Of a stretch of DNA of 64,000 nt, positions 31,931 to 44,417 are shown piece after piece. The DNA comes from [Phialemoniopsis] sp. UDSM-2020 (lineage: Eukaryota > Ascomycota > Sordariomycetes > Thyridiales > Thyridiaceae). Position numbers and translations under genes: made by a program. The stretch lies in assembly GCA_018873225.1 (NCBI GenBank), contig JAEILZ010000001.1:6944001-7008000 (forward strand), in the 5' to 3' direction. The notes beneath the pieces are model-generated. The model did not search any database, was not told the DNA's origin, and saw only the letters and a program-made list of their open reading frames with translations. Numbering within the stretch: position 1 is the first letter of the stretch; each line of letters begins with the position of its first letter.

Positions 31931-33626
31931 ATGGCTTCTCAAGTTGACGAGAAAGCCGCGCCGCTGCACGGCAACCTGGCGCCGGAGACCGACCTCGAAG
32001 CCCAGCTCCCCGGACACGACACCAGCGCCGAAGATGAGGTTCAGCCAACAATTGAGCAGCAGCTTGTAAGTCAAGTTGATAGCACCCCAATCCGCCACTG
32101 AGCACTTTGACCTAACAAAGCCTTCGTGTTTCAGTCCCTGGCGACCTGGGACGGACCAGACGACCCCGAGAATCCGATCAACTGGCCGACGTGGCGCAAG
32201 GTCTCGGTGACCATGTGCATCTCCCTCGGCCAGCTCATCACCCTCATGAGCGCCAGCATGATCGCCGCGGCCCTGCCCCAGATCTCTCGTGACATCGGGC
32301 TTGGCGCCAACCCGACTCAGGTCGCCTTCTCCGTGTTCTTCCTCGGCCTGGCTACCGGCCCTTTCCCCGTCGCCGCCCTGTCCGAGATGTACGGCCGCAA
32401 GCCGGTCTGGCTGTTCTGCAACTGTAGCTATGTTCTGTGGAACTCTCTGTGCCCCGTCGGCGACAAGGCCGGTCTACTCATCGTTGGGAGGTTCATGGAG
32501 GGCATGAGCGCTAGCGTCGGCATCACGGCAAGCAGTCGTCAAACTCCCCTAGAGTAAATCTCGACTCACATAATGCACACAGCTCACGGGGCCCATCATG
32601 GCAGACATGTACCCGGCCTCCGAGCGCGGCAAGTCCCTCGCCATCGCCGGCATCCTGACCTACCTCGGTCCCGCCCTGGGCCCCATCGTCGGCGGCATCG
32701 TCTCCCAGCACATCCACTGGCACTGGCTCTTCTGGGTGCTTTCGTTCTTTGCCGCCGGCGTCATTCTCCTCGGCTTCTTCGTCGTCCGGGAGACCTACGC
32801 CCCGATCCTGCTCCGCCGCCGCGCCGTCGCCCGCGACCCCAGCCTCCACGTCCCCGTCGAATCGCCCCTGTCGCGGCGCTTCTGGTCCGACCTGTCCGCC
32901 AAGCTGCGCCTCAACCTCCTGCGACCGGTCAAGCTGCTCGTCACACGGCCCGTCATCCCGTTCATCGGCATCATGTACGCCATCGAGTTCGGCATCTACA
33001 CCCTCATGCTCTCGACCTTTGCCGTCCTCTGGATTGAGCGGTACAACCAGTCCGAGACCATCGCCTCGCTGCACTACATCGCCATCGCCGGTGGCCTCTG
33101 GGGCGCCGCCCAGCTCGGGGGCTACCTCATGGACTGGGTCTACAAGCGCCTGCGCCAGGGGCACCGCCTGCTCCTACTCTTCGCGCCCAGGACAAAACCG
33201 GGGTTCGAAGAAGGGCCGCCCGAGTTCCGCGCCCCGTACATGGTGATCGGCGGCGTCATGATGCCCGCCGGCCTGCTCTGGTACGGCTGGGCCGCGCAGG
33301 CGCGCGCGCACTGGGTCGTCGTCGACCTCGGCGCGCTGTGGTTCACGTTCGGCGGGACCATGTTCGTGCAGGGCGCGCTTGCGTACACGCTCGACGAGTT
33401 CGAGTCCGGCGCCGCGTCGGCGCAGGCCGGCACGCGGATGCTGTCCCAGCTGTTTGGCTTTTGCTTCCCGCTCTTCGCGCCGCAGCTGTATTCCGCCCTT
33501 GGGTATGGCTGGGGAAACAGTGTTCTTGCGCTTGTGGCGCTTGTGTGTGCGGTGCCGTTGCCGTTTGTGCTGTGGTTTTGGGGAGATAAGATCAGGGCTA
33601 GGGGTAGGGGAAAGGTTGTGTTCTAG
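31931..33626 (+). CDS. MFS drug:H+ antiporter (DHA1 type), three exons, one GC-AG intron
   Basis: Exons 31931-32065, 32135-32527 and 32583-33626 give 523 residues. DPENPINWPTWRK just before the first helix is the hallmark of fungal DHA1 (12-helix) transporters of the polyamine/multidrug group. GRKPVW in loop 2-3 and LTGPIMADMYPASERGKSLA, whose start is made by splicing, follow. A central cytosolic loop separates two six-helix halves. The second intron has a GC donor (acg|gcaagc) and a cacacag acceptor, 55 nt, phase 0. The nearest GT alternative would leave only a 29-nt intron. It probably exports a toxic or secreted small molecule and is downstream of the GMC oxidase on the same strand. Confidence 0.88.
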
Positions 33627-33833
33627 AGAGTGGTGGTCGAGGCACTTACTCGGGACCATCTTGAGCGCAGGAGCGAAAGGATCAAACAAGGAACCATTAT
33701 CATCTTATCTACATCTCTACTAGATACAAGTGCATAAAATAAGACGCCGACCCCCACAACCCCGGGTATATGCTATTACTATGGTGTGAACAAGTACATC
33801 TATCCGCCTCTGCATTGCTGTAAGTATCATCTA

Positions 33834-35565
33834 TCATGCAAGCTCATACCGATAATGCGGCTGCGGTCCGGGTCCTTGCGACGAGAGCTCTTGCGTGTGC
33901 GTGTATGGCGAAGACCCGTGCAGCTCCGCCTTAGGATAGACATTGTGATATATGTCTTTGTTCTCGGGAGGTAGAGCATCATATTGAGGCGGCACACGTG
34001 GTGGAATCGTGCCAACTTCAGCCACGACCCTCCTCCGCTTGATAATGAACCAGGCGGCGACAGCAGCCAGCGCGACAACAGCCACAACTGCGATGACGAT
34101 GCCCGCGATGGCGCCCGATGAAATGGTGTGTGAGACCTGAGCTGGAGGTTTTGGCTCGGAGGCTGTCTGATTTCCGGCACCACTCCCCGTGCCACTGTCT
34201 GCAGGAGTTTTGTTGGCAGCGCAGAAATTTTCTGTCACTTCGACTCCTTTATCATTGACGGCGACAAGGTCTTGATCGCTGGTTGGATTCGCCCGCCACA
34301 TGGTGAACTTGCCAGTGTCATGGTTACCCATGAGGTAAACCGCCGAGAGGAATTGCCGGCCCAATTGTACCATGTCGTTGCTGTTGACGTCCTGGATCGG
34401 GTTGATGACCAAATTTGGGTCGGTCAAGTTTGCAATGATGTCCCCGGTCTTGGTGTCGATGGTTCTGTCCGGCACTACCAGCTGGTCGTTCGGAATACGC
34501 ACGTCAAAAGCCCCTCCAATTTTGATCGTGAGGTCCCCATCGTATGGCTTGTCGTCTTCAGACGAGTATCGCATGCTGAAGAAATTAAGCCCGAATGATC
34601 GATAGGAAGGACTGCTTTCGGAGAGCGTTTCAAAGTTCTGAAAGTACGGCTGTAGTGGAATCGTCATGAGAACGGGGTAGTCCGGTACGATGCAGGCCGA
34701 AAGGGAGGCTGATTGAGCTTTTGGGAAGATGCTGGCACCGGTTCCGTTTCGAAAGTTGAGGATGATGTCAGTGATAGAAACCATCATTTGAGTGCCACAA
34801 TTCGGACTGTACCCAAAGTCTGCTGTCATTGGCGAACCGCTGACTTTGGCACGGTCGTAGCCTCCAAAGACCATGCTGCCGTCGAGCTGCGTGCTGGGTG
34901 TGGCTCCTGTACGGCCGAAGAACATGCCCCATGAACGGCTAGCAATCTTTCCCGTGTTCTTGAGAGTATTCAACAATGTGGAGTTGCGACCGAGACCAAA
35001 TGCCATCATGGGGTGGTAACCTTGCTCCCCCCAATTGTTGAGCGCTATACCCATCGGGAATCGGTCGAGGGTGACGTTGTCGTTGAGCTTGAACGAGTCT
35101 GACACGGTTGTCACCTGGGGAAAGGGAGGGTCGTCAAGAGGAAAGGACCCCGAGTCTGGTATCTTTCGCGTCTTGGACGAGAGCATGTCGTACTCTCCGC
35201 CGCGGAACGTTGCACAGCCGGCCTGGGTCCACGGCGTGGCACCGATGATGCATTTGCCATCCGTACCATATAACAACGTGTTGTTCAGCGGCCTGTGAGG
35301 CGGTTAGTACCACTTCGCGGTCAGGGACCTTGCTAAAGGAATACACCAACTCTTACCATTGTGGAAGAAACGCGAAGGTCTGCTCTGGGCTTCCGACAGT
35401 GAGGGCGACGCCTCGTGCTACCTTCTGATTTGACAGTGTGACATTTCCGAGCCGGGCAGAAATAGGATACGGCGAGCAGTCCGTTGCCGCAGATGCTGAG
35501 AGAATCAAGGTCAAAAGAAATGCGAGTACTTCAAACTCCCGACTCCGGGCTCCGGGGAACCTCAT
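33834..35565 (-). CDS. Aspartic-peptidase-like type I membrane protein, catalytic motifs not visible, two exons
   Basis: Minus-strand exons 35357-35565 and 33834-35292 (64-nt intron) give 555 residues. A signal peptide near residues 12-27 is followed by a domain with A1 aspartic-peptidase organisation: VALTVGSPEQTFAFLPQW, GGEYDM, FGLGRNSTLLNTL and GSMVFGGYDRAKV. Where active enzymes have the first DTG-S motif after the GSP-Q-x-F strand, this protein has FLPQWPLNNTLLYG, and no second D[ST]G is found in the expected place. A Ser/Gly/Thr spacer leads to one transmembrane helix (about residues 463-487) and a 67-residue cytosolic tail rich in Pro and Tyr. It is likely a surface pseudo-protease or binding protein. 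Confidence 0.75.
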
Positions 35566-36698
35566 GTCGTAACCAGCCAGAAAGTAGTTGGGATGAGATC
35601 CTGCCGAAGATGGTATGTGTGTGATGCTCCGATCGAAAAAGCTACCGTTAATGCACTAGAGCATAACGAGCATTTGAGTGCAGGGATGATAATGGCGAGA
35701 GTGACAGATCCATGAGAGGTTTCCTCAAGAAGCCATATCGGTCGGGGAATGTTCACGATATCTCGCTTGTGTGCGAGGAAGTGGCGTTTTGATCACTCCG
35801 GCTGCCCAGCGGCCAGCATCAAAGCGCCGTGCCAGAAAGAGTTGGGGCCCGACATGGGGCATGGCGCGACAACAAAGAGCAATCTCTCGCAACTCTGTTC
35901 TTCTCTCCTCTGGGCATCGAGCTGAAGATTTCAGTGCGAGATGCTGAAACCAACAACACTCTTGCATATGTTAGCTTGAATAAAGCAGGTGTGGCCAAGC
36001 CACGCCCCTGCTGGGATGGGCCAATGCCATTCCACGGGCCGTCCCGACAGTCTGGATCGATAAGCGGGGCGGCGCCTCGTCAGCCCCTCGTATTGGCTCG
36101 AGGTCTTTTAGCTCCAGTCTGCTTTGGTTGACAACGGCAAGTGCGACATGGTTGCCCACCAAAGCGCCTGCTGAGAGCATTTGGAGCCCCTGGGTTTCTG
36201 GTTTCTGGAGCGTCGAATATCGCAGCACTAGATAGGCGGTTATTCAAAGAGGGTCTCAGAGGCTGGTCGGCGTCAAAATTACCAACAGTATTCGTTGTCG
36301 CAGTGAACAAGGATGATGATAGGATGAACTAGCGACAGCTCAGGGTTCCAAGTGTGAGCTGGCTGGCAAGCTGGCAAAGACGCTAAAAATCTGGCTCAAG
36401 GGCGGGAAAGGCCCCTGTTAAAGCCCCTGTCAAGTCTCGTCGCGGGGTGCATTGCCTTTCGCTTTTGCGCCCGAGTGGGAATATTTATGGACCAGATCAA
36501 CCAACAACCTTTTCATGATCCAATCAGAGTCATGCCAACACCAGTGCCCCTTTCTGGGATGACGCCAGCCCGCCCACCCGAGTGCTCCGCAGCCCAGGCG
36601 TCAGCCTCTGCGCTCGAGTCAAGAAGCCATTGAAAGGCGATCTGCTCGCCTGGCAAACTCACGATGGGGACTCCCGTCCTGCACCATCAACAGAGGCC
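35566..36698. other. Divergent intergenic region
   Basis: Holds the promoters of the aspartic-peptidase-like gene (minus) and the GT61 gene (plus). No other gene was found. The open frame leading into GT61 begins with a GTG at 36582 and is not used. Confidence 0.45.
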
Positions 36699-38261
36699 AT
36701 GCTCGCGCGGTCATTTCTCCAGCAGAGGCGGTATGGGGCCATTGCCTCCGCCCTCATTCTGCTCCTCTTCTTGACTTTTGCACTATCCCCCACCTCGCGA
36801 TCGTACGTGACGGGAGCGGCGGGCTCTTTACGGCCTTCGCCAGTGGCGGTCGTGCAGGAACCTCAAGATCCCCAAAAACCCTCAAAGCCTGAGTGGGATT
36901 TGGAACTCCCAGACGATTACACTGCGACCAGACCGCAATCCAAATTCTGCGCCGATCGTTTTTCCGCGAAATACCTCGAGGACATCCGAGACCACGGCGT
37001 GTCTTACTGCAAGCCGGCGTCGCAATCGAACCTCACCTGCTTCCACAGCCATGTCTCGTCCGACGGCTCACCCGACTCACTCTGTGTCGCTAGCGGTGCT
37101 CATTTCAACGTCGAAGCGAAGCGGTTCGAAATGCAATGCTCGCTTCGAGGGCTGAGCAATACCGAGGTGGAGGCTGGCCTAGAGCCGTTCGATAAAATAC
37201 GTGGATATTGGTACAACACAGGCCCGGCCGAGATCTTCGACAAGTCGGTATCTTTCGTCAACGAGTTACCCCCCTCCATCCCTCAGAACGGCACAGCGAC
37301 GCCTCGAAATTACCTGTTTGTCAAGCGGGAAGGCGACGTGAACCCATGGCACTGTCTGCTCGAGATATGGTCCGCGTGGATGACCATGGACGTTCTGCGT
37401 ATATCGATGGATCCCCATCGCAACGAGCCATACTTTGCCACTTCGGAGGCGGAGGAGGGCACACAGGTGGTCGTGTTGGACAAGCGCGGCGACGGACCGT
37501 ACTGGGACATGTGGTCGTTGTTCTCAAAGTACCCCGCTGTTCGCCTTCAAGATCTCACCTCCATCTCGCCTTCGGCAAACCTCATCATCCCACTAGCAGG
37601 GGGCAGTAACCCGCTCTGGCAGAATGACTGGGAAGTGCGCGATTGCACCTCCTCAGCGACGCTTTCCGCCTTTACCCGCCGCGTCCTACAGATGCACGGC
37701 GTGTCGCCCGACAAAGATGCGTTTTCGAAACCGGCCGAGATCTCAATCGTATTTGTCGACCGAAAAGGCCACAGACGGCTACGCGATCAGGAGGCACTGT
37801 TCGAGGCGCTCAAGGCTAGGGTTTCACATATCGCTGTCCGTTTCATCGACTTTGAAGCCCTGCCTTTTCGCGAGCAGGTGCGCGAGGCTCGAGCAGCCGA
37901 CGTGCTGGTCGGCGTGCATGGTGCTGGCCTCACACATATGATGTGGATGCGGGACGGTGCGGGGGTGATCGTTGAAATCCAGCCTCGAGAGCTGAAGCAC
38001 AACGGCTTTCGCAACCTCGCAATGATGAAGGGCCTCGGGTTCTATCGCGTCCATGCAGACTCGATAGAAGCCCCGAAGGAAGATGAGCAGGCCCAAGCTG
38101 TCGCACGCGACGACGCCGGGCCAGGGGACCATCCTTTGCAAAGGCGGGGCGACTGGCACGGGCAAGATGTTACAATAGAAGAGGACAGATTCCTCGAAGT
38201 CATGACGCAGGCGATCAAATCGCTATATGCGAAGGGCAGTTTGAATTATGATGTCAATTAG
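36699..38261 (+). CDS. GT61-family glycosyltransferase, type II membrane protein
   Basis: A single-exon 520-residue protein from ATG 36699. A short basic N-terminus (LQQRRYGA) precedes a signal-anchor helix (about residues 14-30), typical of Golgi/ER lumenal enzymes. The catalytic region shows NPWHCLLEIWSAW, ISIVFVDRKGHR and ADVLVGVHGAGLTHMMWM. The HGAGLTH motif (His about residue 407) and the following IVEIQP are characteristic of GT61 (DUF563; xylosyl- and EGF-type GlcNAc-transferases). The acceptor in fungi is mostly unknown; N-glycan or wall-glycan modification is likely. It is followed on the same strand by a GH47 mannosidase, another glycan-processing enzyme. Confidence 0.88.
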   Translation: MLARSFLQQRRYGAIASALILLLFLTFALSPTSRSYVTGAAGSLRPSPVAVVQEPQDPQKPSKPEWDLELPDDYTATRPQSKFCADRFSAKYLEDIRDHGVSYCKPASQSNLTCFHSHVSSDGSPDSLCVASGAHFNVEAKRFEMQCSLRGLSNTEVEAGLEPFDKIRGYWYNTGPAEIFDKSVSFVNELPPSIPQNGTATPRNYLFVKREGDVNPWHCLLEIWSAWMTMDVLRISMDPHRNEPYFATSEAEEGTQVVVLDKRGDGPYWDMWSLFSKYPAVRLQDLTSISPSANLIIPLAGGSNPLWQNDWEVRDCTSSATLSAFTRRVLQMHGVSPDKDAFSKPAEISIVFVDRKGHRRLRDQEALFEALKARVSHIAVRFIDFEALPFREQVREARAADVLVGVHGAGLTHMMWMRDGAGVIVEIQPRELKHNGFRNLAMMKGLGFYRVHADSIEAPKEDEQAQAVARDDAGPGDHPLQRRGDWHGQDVTIEEDRFLEVMTQAIKSLYAKGSLNYDVN

Positions 38262-38835
38262 CGATCTAGAGGGCGTTCAGGCTGGGTTCTTGTACCACGG
38301 ACATATTGGGTATTACCATGACATAGGAGATGCATGATGCATATAATTTGAGTTCTACGCTGCGAGACACCATCGACTTTAGTCTCCCTGTGCTCTTGCG
38401 AAATCCGTGTGGCTGCCAAAATCATGCCCTCCAGCTTATTGCTTTTTAGATGACCTGCCTAAATGATTGGCGATGCTGGCGCCCACACCCACTACAAGCA
38501 GCCCAATTTTACCGCCGTCGCCTCTTTTATCCTTCCAGACCCCTACCCTGCCAAAAATTTACGAGATCTGAAAAGGGGATGGATGCCAAGAGAATTGGGC
38601 GGCGCGTGCGGTAGTTCGCCTCGATCCCTGGGCGTCTCAGGACACGTTTGGAAACAATTTCGATCCCCCTATTGTTGGCTCGACGTCGACAGCACCTGAC
38701 TGACTGCTATATGTAATCCTAGGGGGGAGAAAAGCTTGATTGAATGCTGCTTTTTTGTCATTTCTACTAGCGATTATTAGCAGCGACGACATACATAGAA
38801 GTCGTCATTTTTTCTTGTCCTTTGATGCAGAGGAG
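38262..38835. other. Intergenic between GT61 and GH47 genes
   Basis: No gene. An open frame upstream of the mannosidase ATG starts only with a TTG at 38740 and is read as 5' leader. Confidence 0.45.
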
Positions 38836-40683
<1,848 letters not shown>

Positions 40684-42466
40684 GTGGACGAGCTTCATTT
40701 CGTGCAAGATGTCCTGTGCTGGAATAATCTCTGGGAAGAGGCAAGCAGAGCCAGTGGAACAGGTGGAAATGTATTAATAGGTGTAAATGAGAGTATACAC
40801 AGTGTGAGAGCCTTCGGACGTGCGGAGGTCAAGCCTTCGAGCCAGGGATGGCCAAGTCAGATACAACATCTGTGTTTTCAAGTACTGGGAACTGTCATCG
40901 TGTTTTCAGAACGCGGGTATTGTGTTCATTGTGTTGTATAAAGCTGTGTTGGTGTACTGTGTGACGATCGGTAGCCTTACCTAAAGGCGAGCCAATTGAT
41001 TTTGATCATCAGACGAGTTACAGTGTGAAAGAGTCTTCCACTAAAGTCTAAATTCGTCACGAGATCTGCGAAACCCTCGGTTCTGTGATAGAGCTACGAT
41101 CGACCATGTATACTTCGCCAAGGTTCTAGCCTCTTCTGACTCAACTTGAAAACGCACTCATTGCCATATAACATATCGGTTCTTCCTGCTTGCTAAAAAA
41201 ATCCTTTACTCCAAACATATTCGAGGCCTCGAGCGTTGACGATGTACGAATGAAGACGGGGTAGGTTACGTAGTGGAAGGCTTATGAAATTTACACTCTT
41301 GTGTACCGTGACTCGGTGAAGCTAGATGTCACTATGATGCCTTGGTTAGTGCTTCCATTCCAGACCTCGAAGATCACACAGCTTATTGTTCTCACCGGAA
41401 ACTTTTTAGACTCCTTTTGTGGGGAAGATCTAAAGATGAAACTCACCAAGATGACCTGTTCGTTACTGCACGTGATGGCCACTGTGTGAGTGCCCTTCTC
41501 GGTAGCCGCTCTCTTGAACCAGGTTGTGGATGTCCAAGAATGGAGTTCTATGGGATAACTTCGTCTATTATCGCGTCTTCGTTTGCTATTGTGGGTATCT
41601 GACTCGGGTACTCTAAGCCTTAGACATATTGCGCTCTTCAGGACTTAAGGCTGGCCTGTGACGCCGAAAGTTCTAGGCGCGAGCAATGCGTTACCATCAT
41701 TGTTCGGATATGGTTTTGCAGTGACGAGAAGATTTGCTGTGTACCTAAGGTTTCGGCGACCATGGCTGGCCTGACTCATCCTGTCGCGTTGAAAAGCTTC
41801 TCGACGTTGACTTCTGTATGGGCAAAGCAGAATGAGGCGTTCACCTTAGACGTGTTGAAGATGTCGAGATACTCCCTGAACCATCCTTGTTTGGTACAAA
41901 AGCCATCAGACTCACTGCGTGTCTCGATGGCCGTGGAGCCCTAACTACTCTGCTCTCGACAACGAGGGGCAGGCTGTGTACTTGGTTCCAGAACTCCTCT
42001 ATCCGGGGATTAACTTCGACGTGTTGAGACTAGCCCAGTTTGACTTGCATAAAACAACTCTCGTGCAGGTAGTCACCTGGACGTCTCAAAACCAAGAAAC
42101 TGTTCTCTGACCGGACATAAATAGCTGGCCTGTTGTCCCCCGGGCTGCTCTTGCAACCTGACATTGTTTTCTTAATTTTCTATCCTGCAAAGGCTCGTTC
42201 CAACGCTCAGGCTGCCTCAGTCCATCTTTCTCAAGACGATTCGGACCTGTGGTCTTTGACACTCATCACTATCATCACCGTCAAGTCTATCAAGGTCGTT
42301 TCGTCATCTTTCCACGCATTCTACCGTGCCTCTGGTTTCTCAAAAGGACGCAGACTTTCTGTGCGAGACGTACTCTTCAACGTACTCAAGTCAACTCTCT
42401 TGACCCACAACGTACTTCGTCTCTTTCTTCACCAGACGAAATACACCGTTGTTTATCATCGTCATC
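40684..42466. other. Long intergenic region with coding-like minus-strand fragments
   Basis: No intact gene. On the minus strand between about 42060 and 41290, runs of plausible coding sequence occur (e.g. REYLDIFNTSKVNASFCF near 41870-41815 and AITCSNEQVIL near 41483-41450), broken by stops and frame changes. The last 250 bp are pyrimidine-rich and look like the 5' leader of the gene at 42467, with an acataaatag TATA-like string near 42114. Confidence 0.4.
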
Positions 42467-43582
42467 ATGGCTGGCTCCCAGAAGTTCAACCCAATGAAGG
42501 ATAACTGGCGCAAAGATTGCAACTCCAACTCCGGTAGACAATCCGCCTCCTCTTCGTCACCACCATCACCCTCGTCATACTCCTCTTCATCATCACCACG
42601 ATCAAAATACTCCTCTTCACCATCACCGCGATCAAAATACTCCTCGTCACCATCATCACAAAAATCATGGTCCAGCAAATCCTACAATCATCACTCCCCA
42701 CCTCATTCTCCAAACAAGAACAAGACGTTCTCGCACTGGAATTACAAGAACCATGCCTGGGCCGAAGGAGAGATCGCCTACCTGAAGAGTCACGAGGACT
42801 TCAACGACGAGGAGCGGAAACAACTGCTCGACAACAAGTACGTTGAGCGAGGCGCCACTGGCCATCCGGTCATCATCATGTTGATGTCCGAAGACCGCAA
42901 ATATTCGGCCATTACAACCGTCAGCTCCTATCATGCCGGCGATGACAACGAGCGGCCTTTACCTCCATGGAAGCAGCCGTTCCACGAGGCTCGCAAGCTC
43001 GCCCGCGACTTCCGCGCGTTTGACGGCTCCGCGGCACCACCAGACAACAAACACCGCCAGTTTCTGAGACTCCGGGACGGACAGAAGATGCCAAAAGTTA
43101 ACGCCTCATGGGTCTACGTCCGCAGCCTCTGGGTCGTCCCAACGAGCATTTTGTCGTACTTTGACAGGACTCCCGAAATCCTCCGCATCACAGAAGCGAC
43201 GAGAGATGATCTCCTCAAGCACATGAAGGAGTGCAGCTGCAACCATGTCAAGAAGGTCAAGGACGGGCTCACCAACGGCCAGATTCCCTACAACACGAGC
43301 CTCGAAGGGGTCAAGAACGGCAGTTCGAGCAACACGGCCAGAATTTCGCCCGTGTATCACCCTCCCAGAGACAACCCAAGGGATCTCAACTGGACAAAAG
43401 CGAGCAAGCAGGCCCCCACCAGCGTCAATTACACTCCCACTCGCGCTGTAACCATCCCTACCACCAACAGCACTGCGACCACCAAGTCTACAGCAGCTTC
43501 CTGGGCTGATATTGTCAAAAAGTCTGCTTTCGAGAGCACAGACTGGCGCTCACACCAAATCAAACCGTATCGTATGATTTGA
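42467..43582 (+). CDS. Hypothetical protein with Ser-rich repeat region
   Basis: A single-exon 371-residue protein from ATG 42467 (MAGSQKFNP); the frame upstream offers only a TTG. Residues about 25-85 are dominated by Ser/Pro/Lys/Tyr with a repeated SPRSKYSSSP unit. The central part (about residues 95-260) looks globular with FSHWNYKNHAWAEGEIAYLK, PVIIMLMSEDRKYSAITTVS and WVYVRSLWVVPTSILSYFD. The C-terminus is Thr/Asn-rich and basic. No signal peptide, membrane helix or known motif is seen. A C/T-rich leader suggests good expression. Function is unknown; a nucleic-acid-associated protein is possible from composition only. Confidence 0.72.
   Translation: MAGSQKFNPMKDNWRKDCNSNSGRQSASSSSPPSPSSYSSSSSPRSKYSSSPSPRSKYSSSPSSQKSWSSKSYNHHSPPHSPNKNKTFSHWNYKNHAWAEGEIAYLKSHEDFNDEERKQLLDNKYVERGATGHPVIIMLMSEDRKYSAITTVSSYHAGDDNERPLPPWKQPFHEARKLARDFRAFDGSAAPPDNKHRQFLRLRDGQKMPKVNASWVYVRSLWVVPTSILSYFDRTPEILRITEATRDDLLKHMKECSCNHVKKVKDGLTNGQIPYNTSLEGVKNGSSSNTARISPVYHPPRDNPRDLNWTKASKQAPTSVNYTPTRAVTIPTTNSTATTKSTAASWADIVKKSAFESTDWRSHQIKPYRMI
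42592..42655 (+). repeat. Short coding tandem repeat, Ser-rich region
   Basis: The string catcaccacgatcaaaata-type, followed by ctcctctt or ctcctcgt, occurs twice about 30 bp apart, coding SPRSKYSSS units. Confidence 0.65.
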
Positions 43583-44417
43583 GTACAGAAGTCGGGTATA
43601 TCTGCAATACATGTGACGGGTCTAGTTTGGGAAATACCTCGTTTCTTGGATATTAGTTTTTGGGGTCTTCCTTCTTTGGATTCAATCATGGAAATGGGTT
43701 GACTTGGATACTTTACATTTTCATCCAAAAGCTTAAATCTGTCTGCCAATACAACGTCTTTGAGTGCACTGATGAAATTATTTTGCATTGTCCTCCGTGG
43801 AATGTGTGTGCGTGTGACTGAGCCTCGTTTGAATGAGTCGGCTCCTGACTGGTGCGACCCATGATTTGAAGTACGGTACGCAACTTCAATTTTTCCGCAC
43901 ATCCACTGTTAATTGCACTGTCCTGGTTGGTATAGCCAGACCTGGAATCAGATCAGGCTGTGCTCTGTCAGGCCCTGGGCGGGGCGTATACACACATGGC
44001 AAATGGCCATCCTCGAAAGAGGAGGCTGCAGATCAACGGAGCATGGCACCGTACCGTGGTGAGGAAGTACCGATTGGGTATTGCTTGATCCTCACCTCAT
44101 ATGCCGTTAGCGTGAGAACTTTATTGCTCGCTTGCGGCGAATTTCAAAGGGGCCAGACGTGCCGTCAATGCAAGCACTTAATCTGTGGGCGTCCGGCTAT
44201 TTGGGCGATCGATAAGTGGCATGTAGTATCGCGGCCCCCTCTGTGGCCCATCAAACGTGGCGCCAAGAGAAATGAGATTTAGGACTGCTGTAATTACATG
44301 TGTAGTACTGAGCCTGTGATTCACGATGCATATTCTGTCCCGTCTCTTTGGTCACTGCTGCGGGCCGTCTGTTCTGCATCCTGATCCTTATCATTGTGAC
44401 CGAATTTTCTCACCAAG
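43583..44417. other. Intergenic
   Basis: No supported feature. Small frames on both strands lack motifs. Confidence 0.45.

Noticed and set aside
32554..32582. GT donor (gtaaat) alternative for intron 2 of the DHA1 transporter
   Set aside because: It leaves a 29-nt intron, shorter than any other in the window, and adds unrelated residues before the conserved LTGPIM helix.
36582..36698. 39-codon N-terminal extension of the GT61 protein
   Set aside because: It starts with GTG, and the signal-anchor layout fits the ATG at 36699.
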